This document shows, piece after piece, positions 42,919 through 51,709 of a DNA stretch of 64,000 nt (position 1 is its first letter; each line of letters begins with the position of its first letter). The stretch is from contig NZ_UTBZ01000052.1 of assembly GCF_900580865.1 (NCBI RefSeq), positions 62,001 through 126,000 of the forward strand, read 5' to 3'. Made by a program: the position numbers and the translations under genes. The notes beneath the pieces are model-generated. The model was not told the origin of the DNA. It saw only the letters and a program-made list of their open reading frames with translations, and ran no database searches. This stretch comes from Pseudomonas viridiflava (GTDB lineage: Bacteria > Pseudomonadota > Gammaproteobacteria > Pseudomonadales > Pseudomonadaceae).

Positions 42919-44544
42919 ATGACCACAGCAAACATCCTTGGCAACCTGTTCCCTTCTGTCAGCGACATCCCGGAAAAATACCGCCTCGACGCTCAGGTCG
43001 AGCAACGCGAATATCTCGTCGACGGCCAATTGCGCCGCTGGGACGGCCCGCTCGCCACCGTGCGCAGCCCGGTCTATCTGAAAGGCGATAACGGCGACGA
43101 ACAAGTCATTCTCGGCAGCACGCCGCTGCTCGATGCCGAGACCGCGCTCACTGCCCTCGACGCCGCCGTGCGCGCCTACGACCGTGGCCAGGGCCTGTGG
43201 CCGACCATGCGCGTGGCCGAACGCATCCAGCACGTCGAAGCCTTTCTCGGCCGCATGCGCCAGCAGCGCGACGCGGTGGTGAAGCTGTTGATGTGGGAAA
43301 TCGGCAAGAACCTCAAGGACTCGGAAAAAGAATTCGATCGCACCTGCGACTACATCGTCGACACCATCAATGCGCTCAAGGAACTCGACCGCCGCTCCAG
43401 CCGCTTCGAGCTGGAACAGGACACCCTCGGGCAGATTCGCCGCGTGCCGCTCGGCGTCGCCCTGTGCATGGGCCCTTACAACTATCCGCTGAACGAAACC
43501 TTCACCACGCTGATCCCGGCGCTGATCATGGGCAACACCGTGGTGTTCAAACCGGCCAAGCTCGGCGTGCTGCTGATTCGTCCGTTGCTCGAAGCGTTCC
43601 GCGACAGCTTCCCGACCGGTGTGATCAACGTCATCTACGGCAGCGGCCGTGAAACCGTCAGCGCGCTGATGGCCAGCGGCAAGATCGACATCTTCGCCTT
43701 CATCGGCACCAACAAAGCCGCCAGCGACCTTAAGAAACTGCACCCCAAACCACACCGTTTGCGCGCGGCGCTGGGGCTGGACGCAAAAAACCCCGGCATC
43801 GTCTTGCCGGAAGTTGATCTCGACAATGCTGTCAGTGAAGCGGTCACCGGTTCGCTGTCGTTCAACGGTCAGCGTTGCACCGCGCTGAAAATCCTCTTTG
43901 TGCATGAAGATGTGGTCGACAGCTTCATCGAAAAATTCAACGCCAAACTGGCCACGCTGAAACCGGGCATGCCGTGGGACAGCGGTGTTTCGCTGACGCC
44001 GCTGCCAGAGTCGGGCAAGGTCGATTATTTGCATGGCCTGGTGGCAGATGCGCGCAGCAAGGGTGCCGAAGTGGTCAACCCCAATGGCGGCGAATCCCGC
44101 GAATCGTTCTTCTACCCGGCGGTGCTGTACCCGGTGAATCCGCAGATGCGCGTCTATCAGGAGGAACAGTTCGGCCCGGTCGTGCCGATCGTGCCTTATC
44201 GTCATCTCGATACCGTGATCGACTACGTGCTGGAGTCGGATTTCGGCCAGCAGTTGAGCATCTTCGGCACCAACCCGGTGGCGGTCGGGCGGCTGGTCGA
44301 CACCTTTGCCAACCAGGTCGGGCGGATCAACCTCAACGCCCAGTGCCAGCGCGGGCCGGACACTTACCCGTTCAACGGCCGCAAGAATTCCGCCGAGGGT
44401 ACGCTGTCGGTGCATGATGCATTGCGGGTGTTCTCGATCCGTACGCTGGTGGCGACCAAGTTCCAGGACAGCAACAAGGACCTGATCAGCGAGATCATTC
44501 GCGGGCGTGATTCGAGCTTCCTGACCACCGACTACATCTTCTGA
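42919..44544 (+). CDS. gapN: NADP-dependent glyceraldehyde-3-phosphate dehydrogenase
   Basis: 541 residues, aldehyde dehydrogenase superfamily, longer than average GapN. Catalytic Cys in FNGQRCTALKI, a Glu in the ALGLDAKNPGIV position, NAD(P)-binding GPYNYPLNETFTTLIPAL and FKPAKLG, and late EEQFGPVVPIVPY. Predicted to oxidise glyceraldehyde-3-phosphate to 3-phosphoglycerate with NADP+, without phosphorylation. ATG 42919 is the first Met of the recognisable protein; a longer frame from 42811 is not needed. Confidence 0.88.
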   Translation: MTTANILGNLFPSVSDIPEKYRLDAQVEQREYLVDGQLRRWDGPLATVRSPVYLKGDNGDEQVILGSTPLLDAETALTALDAAVRAYDRGQGLWPTMRVAERIQHVEAFLGRMRQQRDAVVKLLMWEIGKNLKDSEKEFDRTCDYIVDTINALKELDRRSSRFELEQDTLGQIRRVPLGVALCMGPYNYPLNETFTTLIPALIMGNTVVFKPAKLGVLLIRPLLEAFRDSFPTGVINVIYGSGRETVSALMASGKIDIFAFIGTNKAASDLKKLHPKPHRLRAALGLDAKNPGIVLPEVDLDNAVSEAVTGSLSFNGQRCTALKILFVHEDVVDSFIEKFNAKLATLKPGMPWDSGVSLTPLPESGKVDYLHGLVADARSKGAEVVNPNGGESRESFFYPAVLYPVNPQMRVYQEEQFGPVVPIVPYRHLDTVIDYVLESDFGQQLSIFGTNPVAVGRLVDTFANQVGRINLNAQCQRGPDTYPFNGRKNSAEGTLSVHDALRVFSIRTLVATKFQDSNKDLISEIIRGRDSSFLTTDYIF

Positions 44545-44674
44545 TCAACCGTCACCGGGATCGTGAATAAGCAAGAAGGCGACCACATGCAGTTCTGATC
44601 CAAAGTCGCCAAGCGCCCGGCAAATCAGTGTCTACACTGATGCCAGCACTGTGCTGGATGCCGGGAGCTTGACC

Positions 44675-45025
44675 ATGCTGGATTACTTTGCGCTAGGGGT
44701 TTTGGTGTTTGCCGGGCTCGTACTGTTTTACGGGATCATCGTGCTGCATGACATTCCGTACGAAATTGCTGTCCACCGTAACCATCCGCATCAGGATGCA
44801 ATCCATGCCACTGGCTGGGTCAGTCTGTTCACGCTGCATGCGCTCTGGCCGTTCCTGTGGATCTGGGCGATGGCCTATCGAGAAGATCGCGGCTGGGGGT
44901 TCGGTGACGGCAAATCCGTGCAAAACCATGTCGTTCGCCTGGAGCAACAGGTGGTCGAACTGCAAGGACGCCTCGAGCGACTCGAAGCGCTGAATGCCAC
45001 TGCTCCCCACAACAGGGAGGGCTGA
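44675..45025 (+). CDS. DUF3302 membrane protein (YiaW-like)
   Basis: 116 residues. Two membrane helices (FALGVLVFAGLVLFYGIIVL, WVSLFTLHALWPFLWIWAMA), the conserved HDIPYEIAVHRNHPHQDAIH between them, and a coiled-coil tail (NHVVRLEQQVVELQGRLERLEALN). It is the first gene of a yiaW-yiaV type pair. Downstream HlyD gene starts 5 bases after the stop. Confidence 0.85.
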   Translation: MLDYFALGVLVFAGLVLFYGIIVLHDIPYEIAVHRNHPHQDAIHATGWVSLFTLHALWPFLWIWAMAYREDRGWGFGDGKSVQNHVVRLEQQVVELQGRLERLEALNATAPHNREG

Positions 45026-45030
45026 ACGCC

Positions 45031-45990
45031 ATGGATCTGCTCCTTATCCTGACTTACGCCGCGATCTGCGTCGCAGTGTTCAAGATCTTCCGTATCCCGC
45101 TGAACAAATGGACGGTGCCCACCGCCGTACTGGGCGGGATCCTGATGATCGGCGCCTTGATTTTCACCATGAACTACAACCATCCCTACTCCGAGGTGGC
45201 ACGTACCTATTTCGTTTCTGTGCCGGTTATCCCCATCGTCAGCGGCCAGGTGATTGATGTGCCGGTGAAGGGTAACGAGCCACTGGAAAAGGGTGATGTG
45301 CTGTTCCGCATCGACCCTACGCCGTTTGAAAACCGGCTGAAATCACTCAAGGCGCAACTGGTCGCTGCCAAGGGCGATCGCTACCGGATCACCGAATTGA
45401 TCCGCCGCAACTTCGGCACCCAGCGTGAACTGGATGCGGCCATCGCCCGCACCGATGATCTGCAAGCGCAACTGGACAACGCCCAATTCGAGCTGGACAA
45501 CACCACCGTCCGCGCGCCGAGCAAAGGCTTTGTCACCCATGTTTCGCTACGGCCGGGGATGATGGCGAGCAAGTTGCCATTGCGCCCGTCGATGGTGTTC
45601 ATTCCCGAGGAAGGCCAGTATTTTGCTGCGTGGATGCGTCAGAACAGCCTGCTGCGCCTCACCGTCGGGGATGAGGCGGAAGTTGCGTTCGACGGCATTC
45701 CCGGTAGGGTTTTCGCCGGGCGGGTGAAAAACGTCATCGGTGTGATTGCCGAAGGCCAGGTGCAACCTTCCGGCACACTGATCGGCTATACCGGTTCGCC
45801 GCCGGCCGGGCGCGTGCCGGTGATCATTGAAATCACCGATCCCGAGTTCGCCCAGTACAGCAAGTTGATGCCGGGCGGTGCTTACGGGCAGGCCGCGTTG
45901 TACAGTCAGCACTTCCACCACATTGGCACGATGCGCAAAATCCTCCTGCGCATGGCAGCATGGATGAATTACATTTTCCCTTTCCATTGA
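45031..45990 (+). CDS. HlyD family membrane fusion protein (YiaV-like)
   Basis: 319 residues. N-terminal membrane helices (LILTYAAICVAVF and WTVPTAVLGGILMIGALIF), biotinyl-like domain (VPVIPIVSGQVIDVPVKGNE), a short coiled coil, then the barrel domain (GYTGSPPAGRVPVIIEITD). It bridges an inner-membrane transporter to the outer membrane. Neighbouring DUF3302 and FUSC-like proteins suggest an efflux of small aromatic or lipophilic compounds, as in the AaeA/AaeB family. Confidence 0.88.
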   Translation: MDLLLILTYAAICVAVFKIFRIPLNKWTVPTAVLGGILMIGALIFTMNYNHPYSEVARTYFVSVPVIPIVSGQVIDVPVKGNEPLEKGDVLFRIDPTPFENRLKSLKAQLVAAKGDRYRITELIRRNFGTQRELDAAIARTDDLQAQLDNAQFELDNTTVRAPSKGFVTHVSLRPGMMASKLPLRPSMVFIPEEGQYFAAWMRQNSLLRLTVGDEAEVAFDGIPGRVFAGRVKNVIGVIAEGQVQPSGTLIGYTGSPPAGRVPVIIEITDPEFAQYSKLMPGGAYGQAALYSQHFHHIGTMRKILLRMAAWMNYIFPFH

Positions 45991-45991
45991 C

Positions 45992-47092
45992 TTGAAACCC
46001 AATCACGAGAGGCCCGCACTGAGTACTTACAGCACCCATCGACTTCCGCCCTTGCTGCGCCGTGTCTTGCGTCCGTTGCTTGATCCTTATCGACGCTACC
46101 GGCACGCGCGGCTGATCCATGCGGTGCGCGTGGCCCTCGGCTTGCTGGCAACGATCCTGCTGACCACCGGCATCAACCTGCCTCACGGCGAGTGGGCATC
46201 GGTGACCATGCTGGTGGTGATCGGTGGTTTGCAGCACCACGGCAACATCGGCAAAAAAGCCGCCGAACGCGCCACCGGCACCTTGATCGGTGCCGGCGTC
46301 GGTTTGTTGTTGGTTGCACAGCAGGCGTGGCTCGGCATGCCGTGGCTGACGTATTTTGCGATGGCGGTGGTCTGCGGTTTCTTCTCTTATCACGCCATCG
46401 GCAAAGGCGGTTACACCGCGCTGCTTTCGGCGATCACCGTGTTCATCGTTGCCGGGCATGGCGACAACCCGATCACCGATGGTTTGTGGCGCGGCGTCGA
46501 CATTCTGATCGGCATCGCCCTGGCACTGGCCTTCTCGTTCGCCCTTCCGCTGTATGCGGTGTATTCGTGGCGCTACAACCTCGCCGATGCCCTGCGCGAT
46601 TGCGCCACCGTTTACGGGCGGATCATCAGCGGTCAGCCAGTCAGCGCTGATGAGCATTTGAAATTGATGGGCCGTCTCGGTGCGGTGATGGTGCAGTTGC
46701 GTTCGCTGATGCCGTCGGTGTCCAAGGAAGTGAAGATTTCCATGACCGAACTCGATGCCATTCAGCGCAATCTGCGCATGTGCATCAGCACGCTGGAGAT
46801 CCTTGGCAACACGCGACCGGATGCCAACGATCCAGAAGCCATGGCCCATCTGCAATCAGCGCTGAAGGCCGAGCACCGGCAGATTCGCGTGCAACTGATC
46901 GGCATGGCCCGGGCCTTGAAGACCGGCGCCTCGCAACGCCTGGACAGGCCGCTGGAGTTGCCGGAAGCAAACCTCGACGCCCCGGTTTTCAGCGCGTTGG
47001 ACGGTTATCGATTGTTGACCCGGCAACTGGCGACGAACGTTACCGAGATGCGCCAGCGCCTGGCGAAAACCGCGCCGCGCTGGAATATCTGA
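45992..47092 (+). CDS. FUSC-like inner membrane protein
   Basis: 366 residues by the TTG at 45992. Six or so membrane helices in the first half (LIHAVRVALGLLATILLTTG onward; GKKAAERATGTLIGAGVG is the FUSC signature) and a helical cytosolic tail. Shorter than full YccS/AaeB proteins, which duplicate this unit. Start uncertain: TTG 45992 lacks an RBS, whereas a CTG at 46019 has GAGAGG seven bases upstream. Last gene of the DUF3302-HlyD-FUSC operon. Confidence 0.8.
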   Translation: MKPNHERPALSTYSTHRLPPLLRRVLRPLLDPYRRYRHARLIHAVRVALGLLATILLTTGINLPHGEWASVTMLVVIGGLQHHGNIGKKAAERATGTLIGAGVGLLLVAQQAWLGMPWLTYFAMAVVCGFFSYHAIGKGGYTALLSAITVFIVAGHGDNPITDGLWRGVDILIGIALALAFSFALPLYAVYSWRYNLADALRDCATVYGRIISGQPVSADEHLKLMGRLGAVMVQLRSLMPSVSKEVKISMTELDAIQRNLRMCISTLEILGNTRPDANDPEAMAHLQSALKAEHRQIRVQLIGMARALKTGASQRLDRPLELPEANLDAPVFSALDGYRLLTRQLATNVTEMRQRLAKTAPRWNI

Positions 47093-47095
47093 GGA

Positions 47096-47989
47096 TTACT
47101 GCGCGGCGAGTCGCCGGGTCTTCAGGCCCCAGCCCTGCTGCATGCCGGCGGCGGCCAACAGAATCGCCGCCACGCCGACCCATTGCAGGATTTCCAGACG
47201 ATGGCCGAACGCGAACCAGTCGACGAAAATCGCCGCAATCGGGTAGATGAACGACAGCGCGCCGGTCAATGCGGTTGGCAACTTCTGGATTGCGCCGTAC
47301 AGCAGCACATACATCAGACCGGTGTGGACGATGCCCAGCGTCACCAGGCTGGCCCAGGCACTCGGCGCTTGCGGCAATGCGCTGAAATGCGCGAACGGCG
47401 CCAGCAATAACACGCCTGTGCAGACCTGAATCAGCGCAATCAAATGCGGTGGCGTGCCGGTCAGGCGTTTGATGATCAGCGCCGCAATGGCATAGAGAAA
47501 CGCAGCACCCAACGCCAACGCAATGCCCATCAGGTAGTCATTCCCACTCTCGCCCTGAGTGCCGTGAGCACTGACGATGGCCAGCATGCCGATAAAGGAA
47601 ATCACCAGCCAGAACAGTTTCTGCACGGTGATTTTTTCGCCAAGAAACAGCGCCGCCAACCCCACCAGCATGAACGGCTGCACGTTGTACACCGCTGTGC
47701 CAATGGCAATCGAAGCGCGGGAGTACGAGGCAAACAACAGCACCCAGTTACCGACAATCGCCATCCCGCTGACCACGGCGAGCAGGAATGTAGTGCGGCT
47801 CAGAATGCCCGGGCGCAGAAAGCCGAATGCCGCGCAAATCAGCAGCAAGGTGCCCGCCCCGAACACGCAGCGCCAGAACACCACGTCGAACACCGGTTGC
47901 CCGGAGACCAGCACGAACCAGCCGATCGTCCCGGATATCAGCATGGCAGCGGTCATTTCAAATGAGCCGCGACGGATTGTATTGTCCAT
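47096..47989 (-). CDS. EamA/DMT family exporter
   Basis: 297 residues, ten membrane helices, two EamA domains (GNWVLLFASYSRASIAIGTA, GALSFIYPIAAIFVDWF). Exports amino acids or other metabolites. Divergent from an Lrp-type regulator, a usual arrangement in which the regulator controls the exporter in response to an amino acid. Ends 3 bases from the FUSC gene, convergent. Confidence 0.87.
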   Translation of the reverse strand: MDNTIRRGSFEMTAAMLISGTIGWFVLVSGQPVFDVVFWRCVFGAGTLLLICAAFGFLRPGILSRTTFLLAVVSGMAIVGNWVLLFASYSRASIAIGTAVYNVQPFMLVGLAALFLGEKITVQKLFWLVISFIGMLAIVSAHGTQGESGNDYLMGIALALGAAFLYAIAALIIKRLTGTPPHLIALIQVCTGVLLLAPFAHFSALPQAPSAWASLVTLGIVHTGLMYVLLYGAIQKLPTALTGALSFIYPIAAIFVDWFAFGHRLEILQWVGVAAILLAAAGMQQGWGLKTRRLAAQ

Positions 47990-48127
47990 CTTCTATCTCC
48001 TGTCTTTGTGACAAAAGTATGCCAAGCGAACCGGCAGGCGCTCCAGAGCAAAAAGCAGGCTAAACTCGAAATCTGCCTTTTTTATCGTGGGTAGTTTTCA
48101 CCAATTGCCTAATGCTGGAGTTTCTTC

Positions 48128-48565
48128 ATGACTGACGATATCGATCAGGTCCTCATCGGCGCATTGATGGAGGATTCGCGGCGCTCGCTCAAGGCCTTGG
48201 CACAAATCAGCGGATTGTCGTCGCCAAGCGTGGCTGAACGCTTGCGGCGCCTGGAGGAACGCGGCGTGCTCAAGGGCTACACCGTGGAGATCGACCCGAA
48301 ATGCTTTGGTTACCAGTTGCAGGCGATCGTGCGGGTGCGCCCGCTGCCGGGGCAGTTGCAAGAGGTCGAGCGGCAGATCATGTCGATTCCCGAATTCACC
48401 GAGTGCGACAAGGTCACCGGCGAAGACTGCTTTATCGCTCGCCTGCACGTGCGCTCGATGGAACAGCTGGATACCCTGCTCGACCGTCTCAATACGCTGG
48501 CTGAAACCAACACGGCTATCGTCAAGAAGACCCCGGTCAAGCGCCGCTTGCCACCGATGGCGTAA
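48128..48565 (+). CDS. Lrp/AsnC family regulator
   Basis: 145 residues. N-terminal HTH (LAQISGLSSPSVAERLRRLEERG, about 24-46) and a RAM/AsnC ligand domain (YQLQAIVRVRPLPGQLQEVE, TGEDCFIARLHVRSMEQLD). Probably controls the divergent EamA exporter 138 bases away and itself. Confidence 0.9.
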   Translation: MTDDIDQVLIGALMEDSRRSLKALAQISGLSSPSVAERLRRLEERGVLKGYTVEIDPKCFGYQLQAIVRVRPLPGQLQEVERQIMSIPEFTECDKVTGEDCFIARLHVRSMEQLDTLLDRLNTLAETNTAIVKKTPVKRRLPPMA

Positions 48566-48622
48566 GTGCTTTTCCTGCGCGTTTGGCTTAGATTGAGGTT
48601 TTTCCGGCGAAGGATTGGCGGT

Positions 48623-48940
48623 ATGAAAGTTAAGGCAATGATGCTGATGGCGTTAATGCTCAGTGGATGCGGAACCGTGCAGACGGTGATGCGTAATGAC
48701 CAGGTCGCCGTGGACGATTTAAGATCCAACAAGTCTTATTGCGGGGCGGTGCCACGGATCTACAGCGGCGTGATGTATGACTTCTGCAGTCTGCATGCAC
48801 CGATAGAGGAAGGTAACAAGTACAACGCAGCCCTGCCGGGCTGGGCGATTGATGCCGTGGCTTCCGGGGTGCTCGACACCTTGTTATTGCCTTACACCAT
48901 TTATAAGCAACAGGCTGATGGCAGCATCATTATCAATTGA
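48623..48940 (+). CDS. YceK/YidQ family lipoprotein
   Basis: 105 residues. Lipobox LMLSGC (Cys about 16) and the family pattern YCGAVPRIYSGVMYDFCSL ... LDTLLLPYTIYKQ. Periplasmic lipoprotein of unknown function. ATG 48623 is preceded by GGATTGGCGGT. A terminator lies 40 bases after the stop. Confidence 0.87.
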   Translation: MKVKAMMLMALMLSGCGTVQTVMRNDQVAVDDLRSNKSYCGAVPRIYSGVMYDFCSLHAPIEEGNKYNAALPGWAIDAVASGVLDTLLLPYTIYKQQADGSIIIN

Positions 48941-48981
48941 TCGACGGATTGTCCGCGTCCACCTCCTTTCTCACAGGCAAC

Positions 48982-49011
48982 AAAAAACCCGCCTAAGCGG
49001 GTTTTTTGTTT
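48982..49011. terminator. Bidirectional terminator
   Basis: AAAAAACCCGC-CTAA-GCGGGTTTTTT: perfect stem, A tract on one side and T tract on the other, between the convergent lipoprotein and Bax1-I genes. Confidence 0.93.
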
Positions 49012-49026
49012 ACGTCATTACAACGA

Positions 49027-49698
49027 TCAGTCGTCGCGGCTCATGATGCCGAAGATCTGCAACAAGCTGATGAACAGGTTGTAGATCGATACATACAGGC
49101 TGATGGTCGCCATGATGTAGTTACGCTCGCCGCCGTGAATGATGGCGCTGGTCTGGAACAGGATGCACACGGACGAGAACAGCACGAAACCTGCGCTGAT
49201 TGCCAGTTGCAGGCCGCTGACCTGGAAGAAGAAGCTGGCCAGCGTTGCACCCAGCAACACGAAGAAGCCAGCGGTGATGAAACCACCGAGGAAGCTCATG
49301 TCCTTGCGGGTGATCAGCACGTAGGCCGACAGACCACCGAACACCAGCGCGGTCATCGCGAACGCCGAGCTGACCACTTCAGCGCCGCCCTGCATACCCA
49401 GGTAACGGTTGAGGATCGGGCCGAGCAGGAAACCCATGAAACCGGTCAGCGCAAAAGCGGACACCAGGCCCCACGCGGAATCACGGAGTTTGTTGGTGAG
49501 GAAGAACAGCCCGTAGAAGCCGATCAGCACCACGAAAATATTCGGGTAGCCAACACGCATCTGCTGTGCGACGAAAGCCATGACGCCGCTGAATGCGAGG
49601 GTTAGAGCCAGTAGGCCGTAAGTGTTGCGCAGGACGCGGCTAACCTCTAGCTGCTCAGCCTGCACGCTGTTATTAACTGCGTAATCCTGTTCGCGCAT
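49027..49698 (-). CDS. yccA: Bax inhibitor-1/YccA family protein
   Basis: 223 residues with seven membrane helices (starting LRNTYGLLALTLAFSGVMAF) and the conserved C-terminal GGERNYIMATISLYVSIYNL with a terminal DD motif (SRDD). In E. coli YccA interacts with FtsH. Monocistronic by its terminators. Confidence 0.9.
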   Translation of the reverse strand: MREQDYAVNNSVQAEQLEVSRVLRNTYGLLALTLAFSGVMAFVAQQMRVGYPNIFVVLIGFYGLFFLTNKLRDSAWGLVSAFALTGFMGFLLGPILNRYLGMQGGAEVVSSAFAMTALVFGGLSAYVLITRKDMSFLGGFITAGFFVLLGATLASFFFQVSGLQLAISAGFVLFSSVCILFQTSAIIHGGERNYIMATISLYVSIYNLFISLLQIFGIMSRDD

Positions 49699-49775
49699 GG
49701 CGACACTCCTGTTGGTTTGAAACGTTCAGTCGCAAAGATCATAACAGACGCTCTGTAACAAGCCATGCAGAGAGT

Positions 49776-49803
49776 TTGACAGTGTGTTTCATTCAGGTAT
49801 TAT
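49776..49803 (+). promoter_or_regulatory. Sigma-70 promoter of tRNA-Ser
   Basis: TTGACA at 49776-49781, a 16-base spacer and TATTAT at 49798-49803, 17 bases before the tRNA. A GC-rich discriminator (GGCGCCCGC), typical of stringently controlled stable RNA promoters, follows. Confidence 0.85.
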
Positions 49804-49820
49804 GGCGCCCGCAACGCAAC

Positions 49821-49908
49821 GGAGGTGTGGCCGAGTGGTTTAAGGCAACGGTCTTGAAAACCGTCGACTGTAACAGGTCCATGAGTTCGAATCCCATCGC
49901 CTCCGCCA
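49821..49908 (+). tRNA. serT: tRNA-Ser, anticodon TGA
   Basis: 88 bases including an encoded CCA. Acceptor arm GGAGGTG/CGCCTCC with G discriminator, D arm GGCCGAGTGG, anticodon loop CTTGAAA (anticodon TGA) on a GGT/ACC stem, a long class II variable arm, and TTCGAAT in the T loop. Decodes UCA/UCG-type Ser codons. Confidence 0.97.
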
Positions 49909-49918
49909 TATTTTGTAC

Positions 49919-49954
49919 CGACAAAGCCCTGATTATTCAGGGCTTTGTCGTTTC
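49919..49954. terminator. Terminator after tRNA-Ser
   Basis: CGACAAAGCCCTGA-TTAT-TCAGGGCTTTGTCG then TTTCT. From here to 50184 no gene is supportable. Confidence 0.88.
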
Positions 49955-50184
49955 TGGCATTCAGAAATTTTGCGCCTCTTTTCATGGATCGTTTCCGCAT
50001 CTTTTCGGCCATTCACGCAACCTTACCCTTCTGACTCCACTACGTTAGCGCTAGTCAAATCACACCAAGCAGAGCGCTTTGGTTGCATTGACTGCGGTCG
50101 GTAGGCAGCTTCCGACCAGGAGCATCCAATGGACACGGGCCTTCAAAGGGAGTTAGCGTCGCCCTTTGATCATGAGGCTGTTCC

Positions 50185-50628
50185 ATGGATGTTATTGCCG
50201 ATTACTCAAACGAACACCATCGAATTCCTGTCATGGCGCTATGGGAAACCGTTTTCGGTTACGAAACCGCGCACAACACGCCGAGCCTTGCTATCGATAA
50301 GAAACTGGCCGTCAAGGACGGTCTCTTTTTTTTCGCGCTGTCCGGAAATGACGTAGTCGGCACCGTTCTTGCGGGATATGACGGTCATCGTGGCTGGTTA
50401 TATTCCGTTGCTGTGCACCCTGCACATCGCAGAAAGGGTTTGGGCGCACAACTCGTTAATCATGCGGAGCGCGCCTTGACCTTGCGCGGCTGCATGAAAA
50501 TCAATCTGCAAATCGTCAACACCAATGAAAGCGTCAAAACCTTCTACGAATCTCTTGGCTACTCGACCGAACCGCGCATCAGCATGGGGAAAAAGGTCGA
50601 TTCGAATATCGCAACACCAGGGCAGTAG
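50185..50628 (+). CDS. GNAT family acetyltransferase (YpeA-like)
   Basis: 147 residues, starting MDVIADYSNEHHRIPVMALW. Acetyl-CoA loop LYSVAVHPAHRRKGLGAQLV, then NLQIVNTNESVKTFYESLGY. Similar to YpeA/RimI-type acetyltransferases of unknown substrate. First gene downstream of tRNA-Ser, so possibly part of a variable segment. Confidence 0.82.
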   Translation: MDVIADYSNEHHRIPVMALWETVFGYETAHNTPSLAIDKKLAVKDGLFFFALSGNDVVGTVLAGYDGHRGWLYSVAVHPAHRRKGLGAQLVNHAERALTLRGCMKINLQIVNTNESVKTFYESLGYSTEPRISMGKKVDSNIATPGQ

Positions 50629-50751
50629 TTTACAGAGCGTCCGCCGGCTGATTGCTGACCATCATCAAGGGCAGCAGCCGGCCAATAGCGGACATTTGCT
50701 TCGGCAGGTATTGGCCTGGACTGGGTCGACTCAATAATCGAAGGACATAGA

Positions 50752-51258
50752 ATGCTTATTGTCTTTAGCGGCCTTCCAGGTACTGGAAAAACGACTATAG
50801 CAAGTGACCTTGCCACCAGAACAAGGGCGGTGTATCTGCGGATAGATACGATTGAACAGGCTATCCGAAACTCCGGAGCTCTGGCACAAGACGTGGGGCG
50901 GAGCGGTTATATGGTCGCTAATGAGCTTGCTCTGAGCAATCTTCGTTTTGGCAGTACTGTCATAGTCGACTGTGTTAACCCGGTAATCGAGAGCCGAAAC
51001 GCGTGGAGCGAGATCGCTACTCGCTCTGGTACTCCATTAGTGAATATCCAGGTGGTTTGCTCTGATAAATATGAACACCAGCGACGGGTAGATACCAGGA
51101 AGATTGATATTCCTGGCCTGTCGCCTCCTACATGGCAGTCTGTATTGGATCATGAATATGAGCCGTGGGATGATGCTCCCTTTGATATAGACACAGCCTT
51201 GACGTCCCCGGCGGAGGCAGTGGCAATGATCACTAAACGATTTTTATCCGAGGAGTAG
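50752..51258 (+). CDS. P-loop ATPase/kinase
   Basis: 168 residues. Walker A FSGLPGTGKTT near the N-terminus, YLRIDTIEQAIR (Asp like the acceptor site of small-molecule kinases), TVIVDCVNPV (Walker B) and a VDTRKIDIPGLSPPTWQSVL region with Arg. Resembles the AAA_33/gluconokinase-like family that phosphorylates sugars, nucleosides or antibiotics. Base composition is noticeably AT-richer than neighbours, hinting at lateral transfer. RBS is GAAGGAC. Confidence 0.75.
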   Translation: MLIVFSGLPGTGKTTIASDLATRTRAVYLRIDTIEQAIRNSGALAQDVGRSGYMVANELALSNLRFGSTVIVDCVNPVIESRNAWSEIATRSGTPLVNIQVVCSDKYEHQRRVDTRKIDIPGLSPPTWQSVLDHEYEPWDDAPFDIDTALTSPAEAVAMITKRFLSEE

Positions 51259-51261
51259 CCC

Positions 51262-51470
51262 CAGCTAAAAGCGCTACGTAGCAAGGGGCGATCAGCAGAA
51301 GCTCAGCAACTGAAACCACTCAAGCGTGACCGCGCCTATCTGGCGCAGCAATGCATGCAGGTGGTACGCCGTCTGGTGGAGCGACTCGGCGCCTCAGCAC
51401 TGGTCGCCGCCAACCCGCTGCTGCGTCACTGGCGCGATGTCCAGGCCATGGCCGCACACCGAGACCTGGA
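51262..51470 (+). pseudogene. C-terminal remnant of an acyl-CoA dehydrogenase-type flavoprotein
   Basis: In frame with 51301 GCT, the reading [20 protein letters not shown], followed by [20 protein letters not shown] and [13 protein letters not shown], matches the C-terminal helical domain of acyl-CoA dehydrogenase/flavin-dependent monooxygenase proteins ([12 protein letters not shown] is the usual end motif). The first about 300 residues are missing and no start is apparent. It joins directly to an ectoine-synthase-like fragment in another frame. Confidence 0.65.
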
Positions 51471-51473
51471 TCA

Positions 51474-51662
51474 CTGTTGCGCTATCGCAATCATCTGGAG
51501 GCATGCTATTGCATTGCCGGGGAAGGCGAAGTCGAAGACATGCAAGGGAATGTCTTCCAGATTCGCCCGGGTGATGTTTCTGTACTCGACCAGCACGACC
51601 GTCATTACCTGCGCGGGGACGAGCGGCACAATCTCGACGACAGCCAAGGATCGGCGTACTGA
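51474..51662 (+). pseudogene. Ectoine-synthase-like (EctC cupin) remnant
   Basis: Reading frame ending with TGA at 51662 has [20 protein letters not shown], then [20 protein letters not shown], which are the central cupin strands of EctC-type proteins, but the N-terminal about 50 residues and most of the C-terminal strands are gone; the last residues DSQGSAY look like the family's end after an internal deletion. Probably the residue of a small biosynthetic operon with the dehydrogenase fragment before it and the MFS gene after it. Confidence 0.65.
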
Positions 51663-51709
51663 AGCACGGCTGGCCATGCGGCCAGACCGTCAACAACAAG
51701 GAGCTTACT

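Noticed and set aside
42901..44415. 504-residue open frame antisense to gapN
   Set aside because: GapN is clear on the plus strand; the antisense frame shows no domain.
49800..50012. Minus-strand open frame over tRNA-Ser
   Set aside because: It is the reverse translation of the tRNA (typical GIRTHG-type string) and not a gene.
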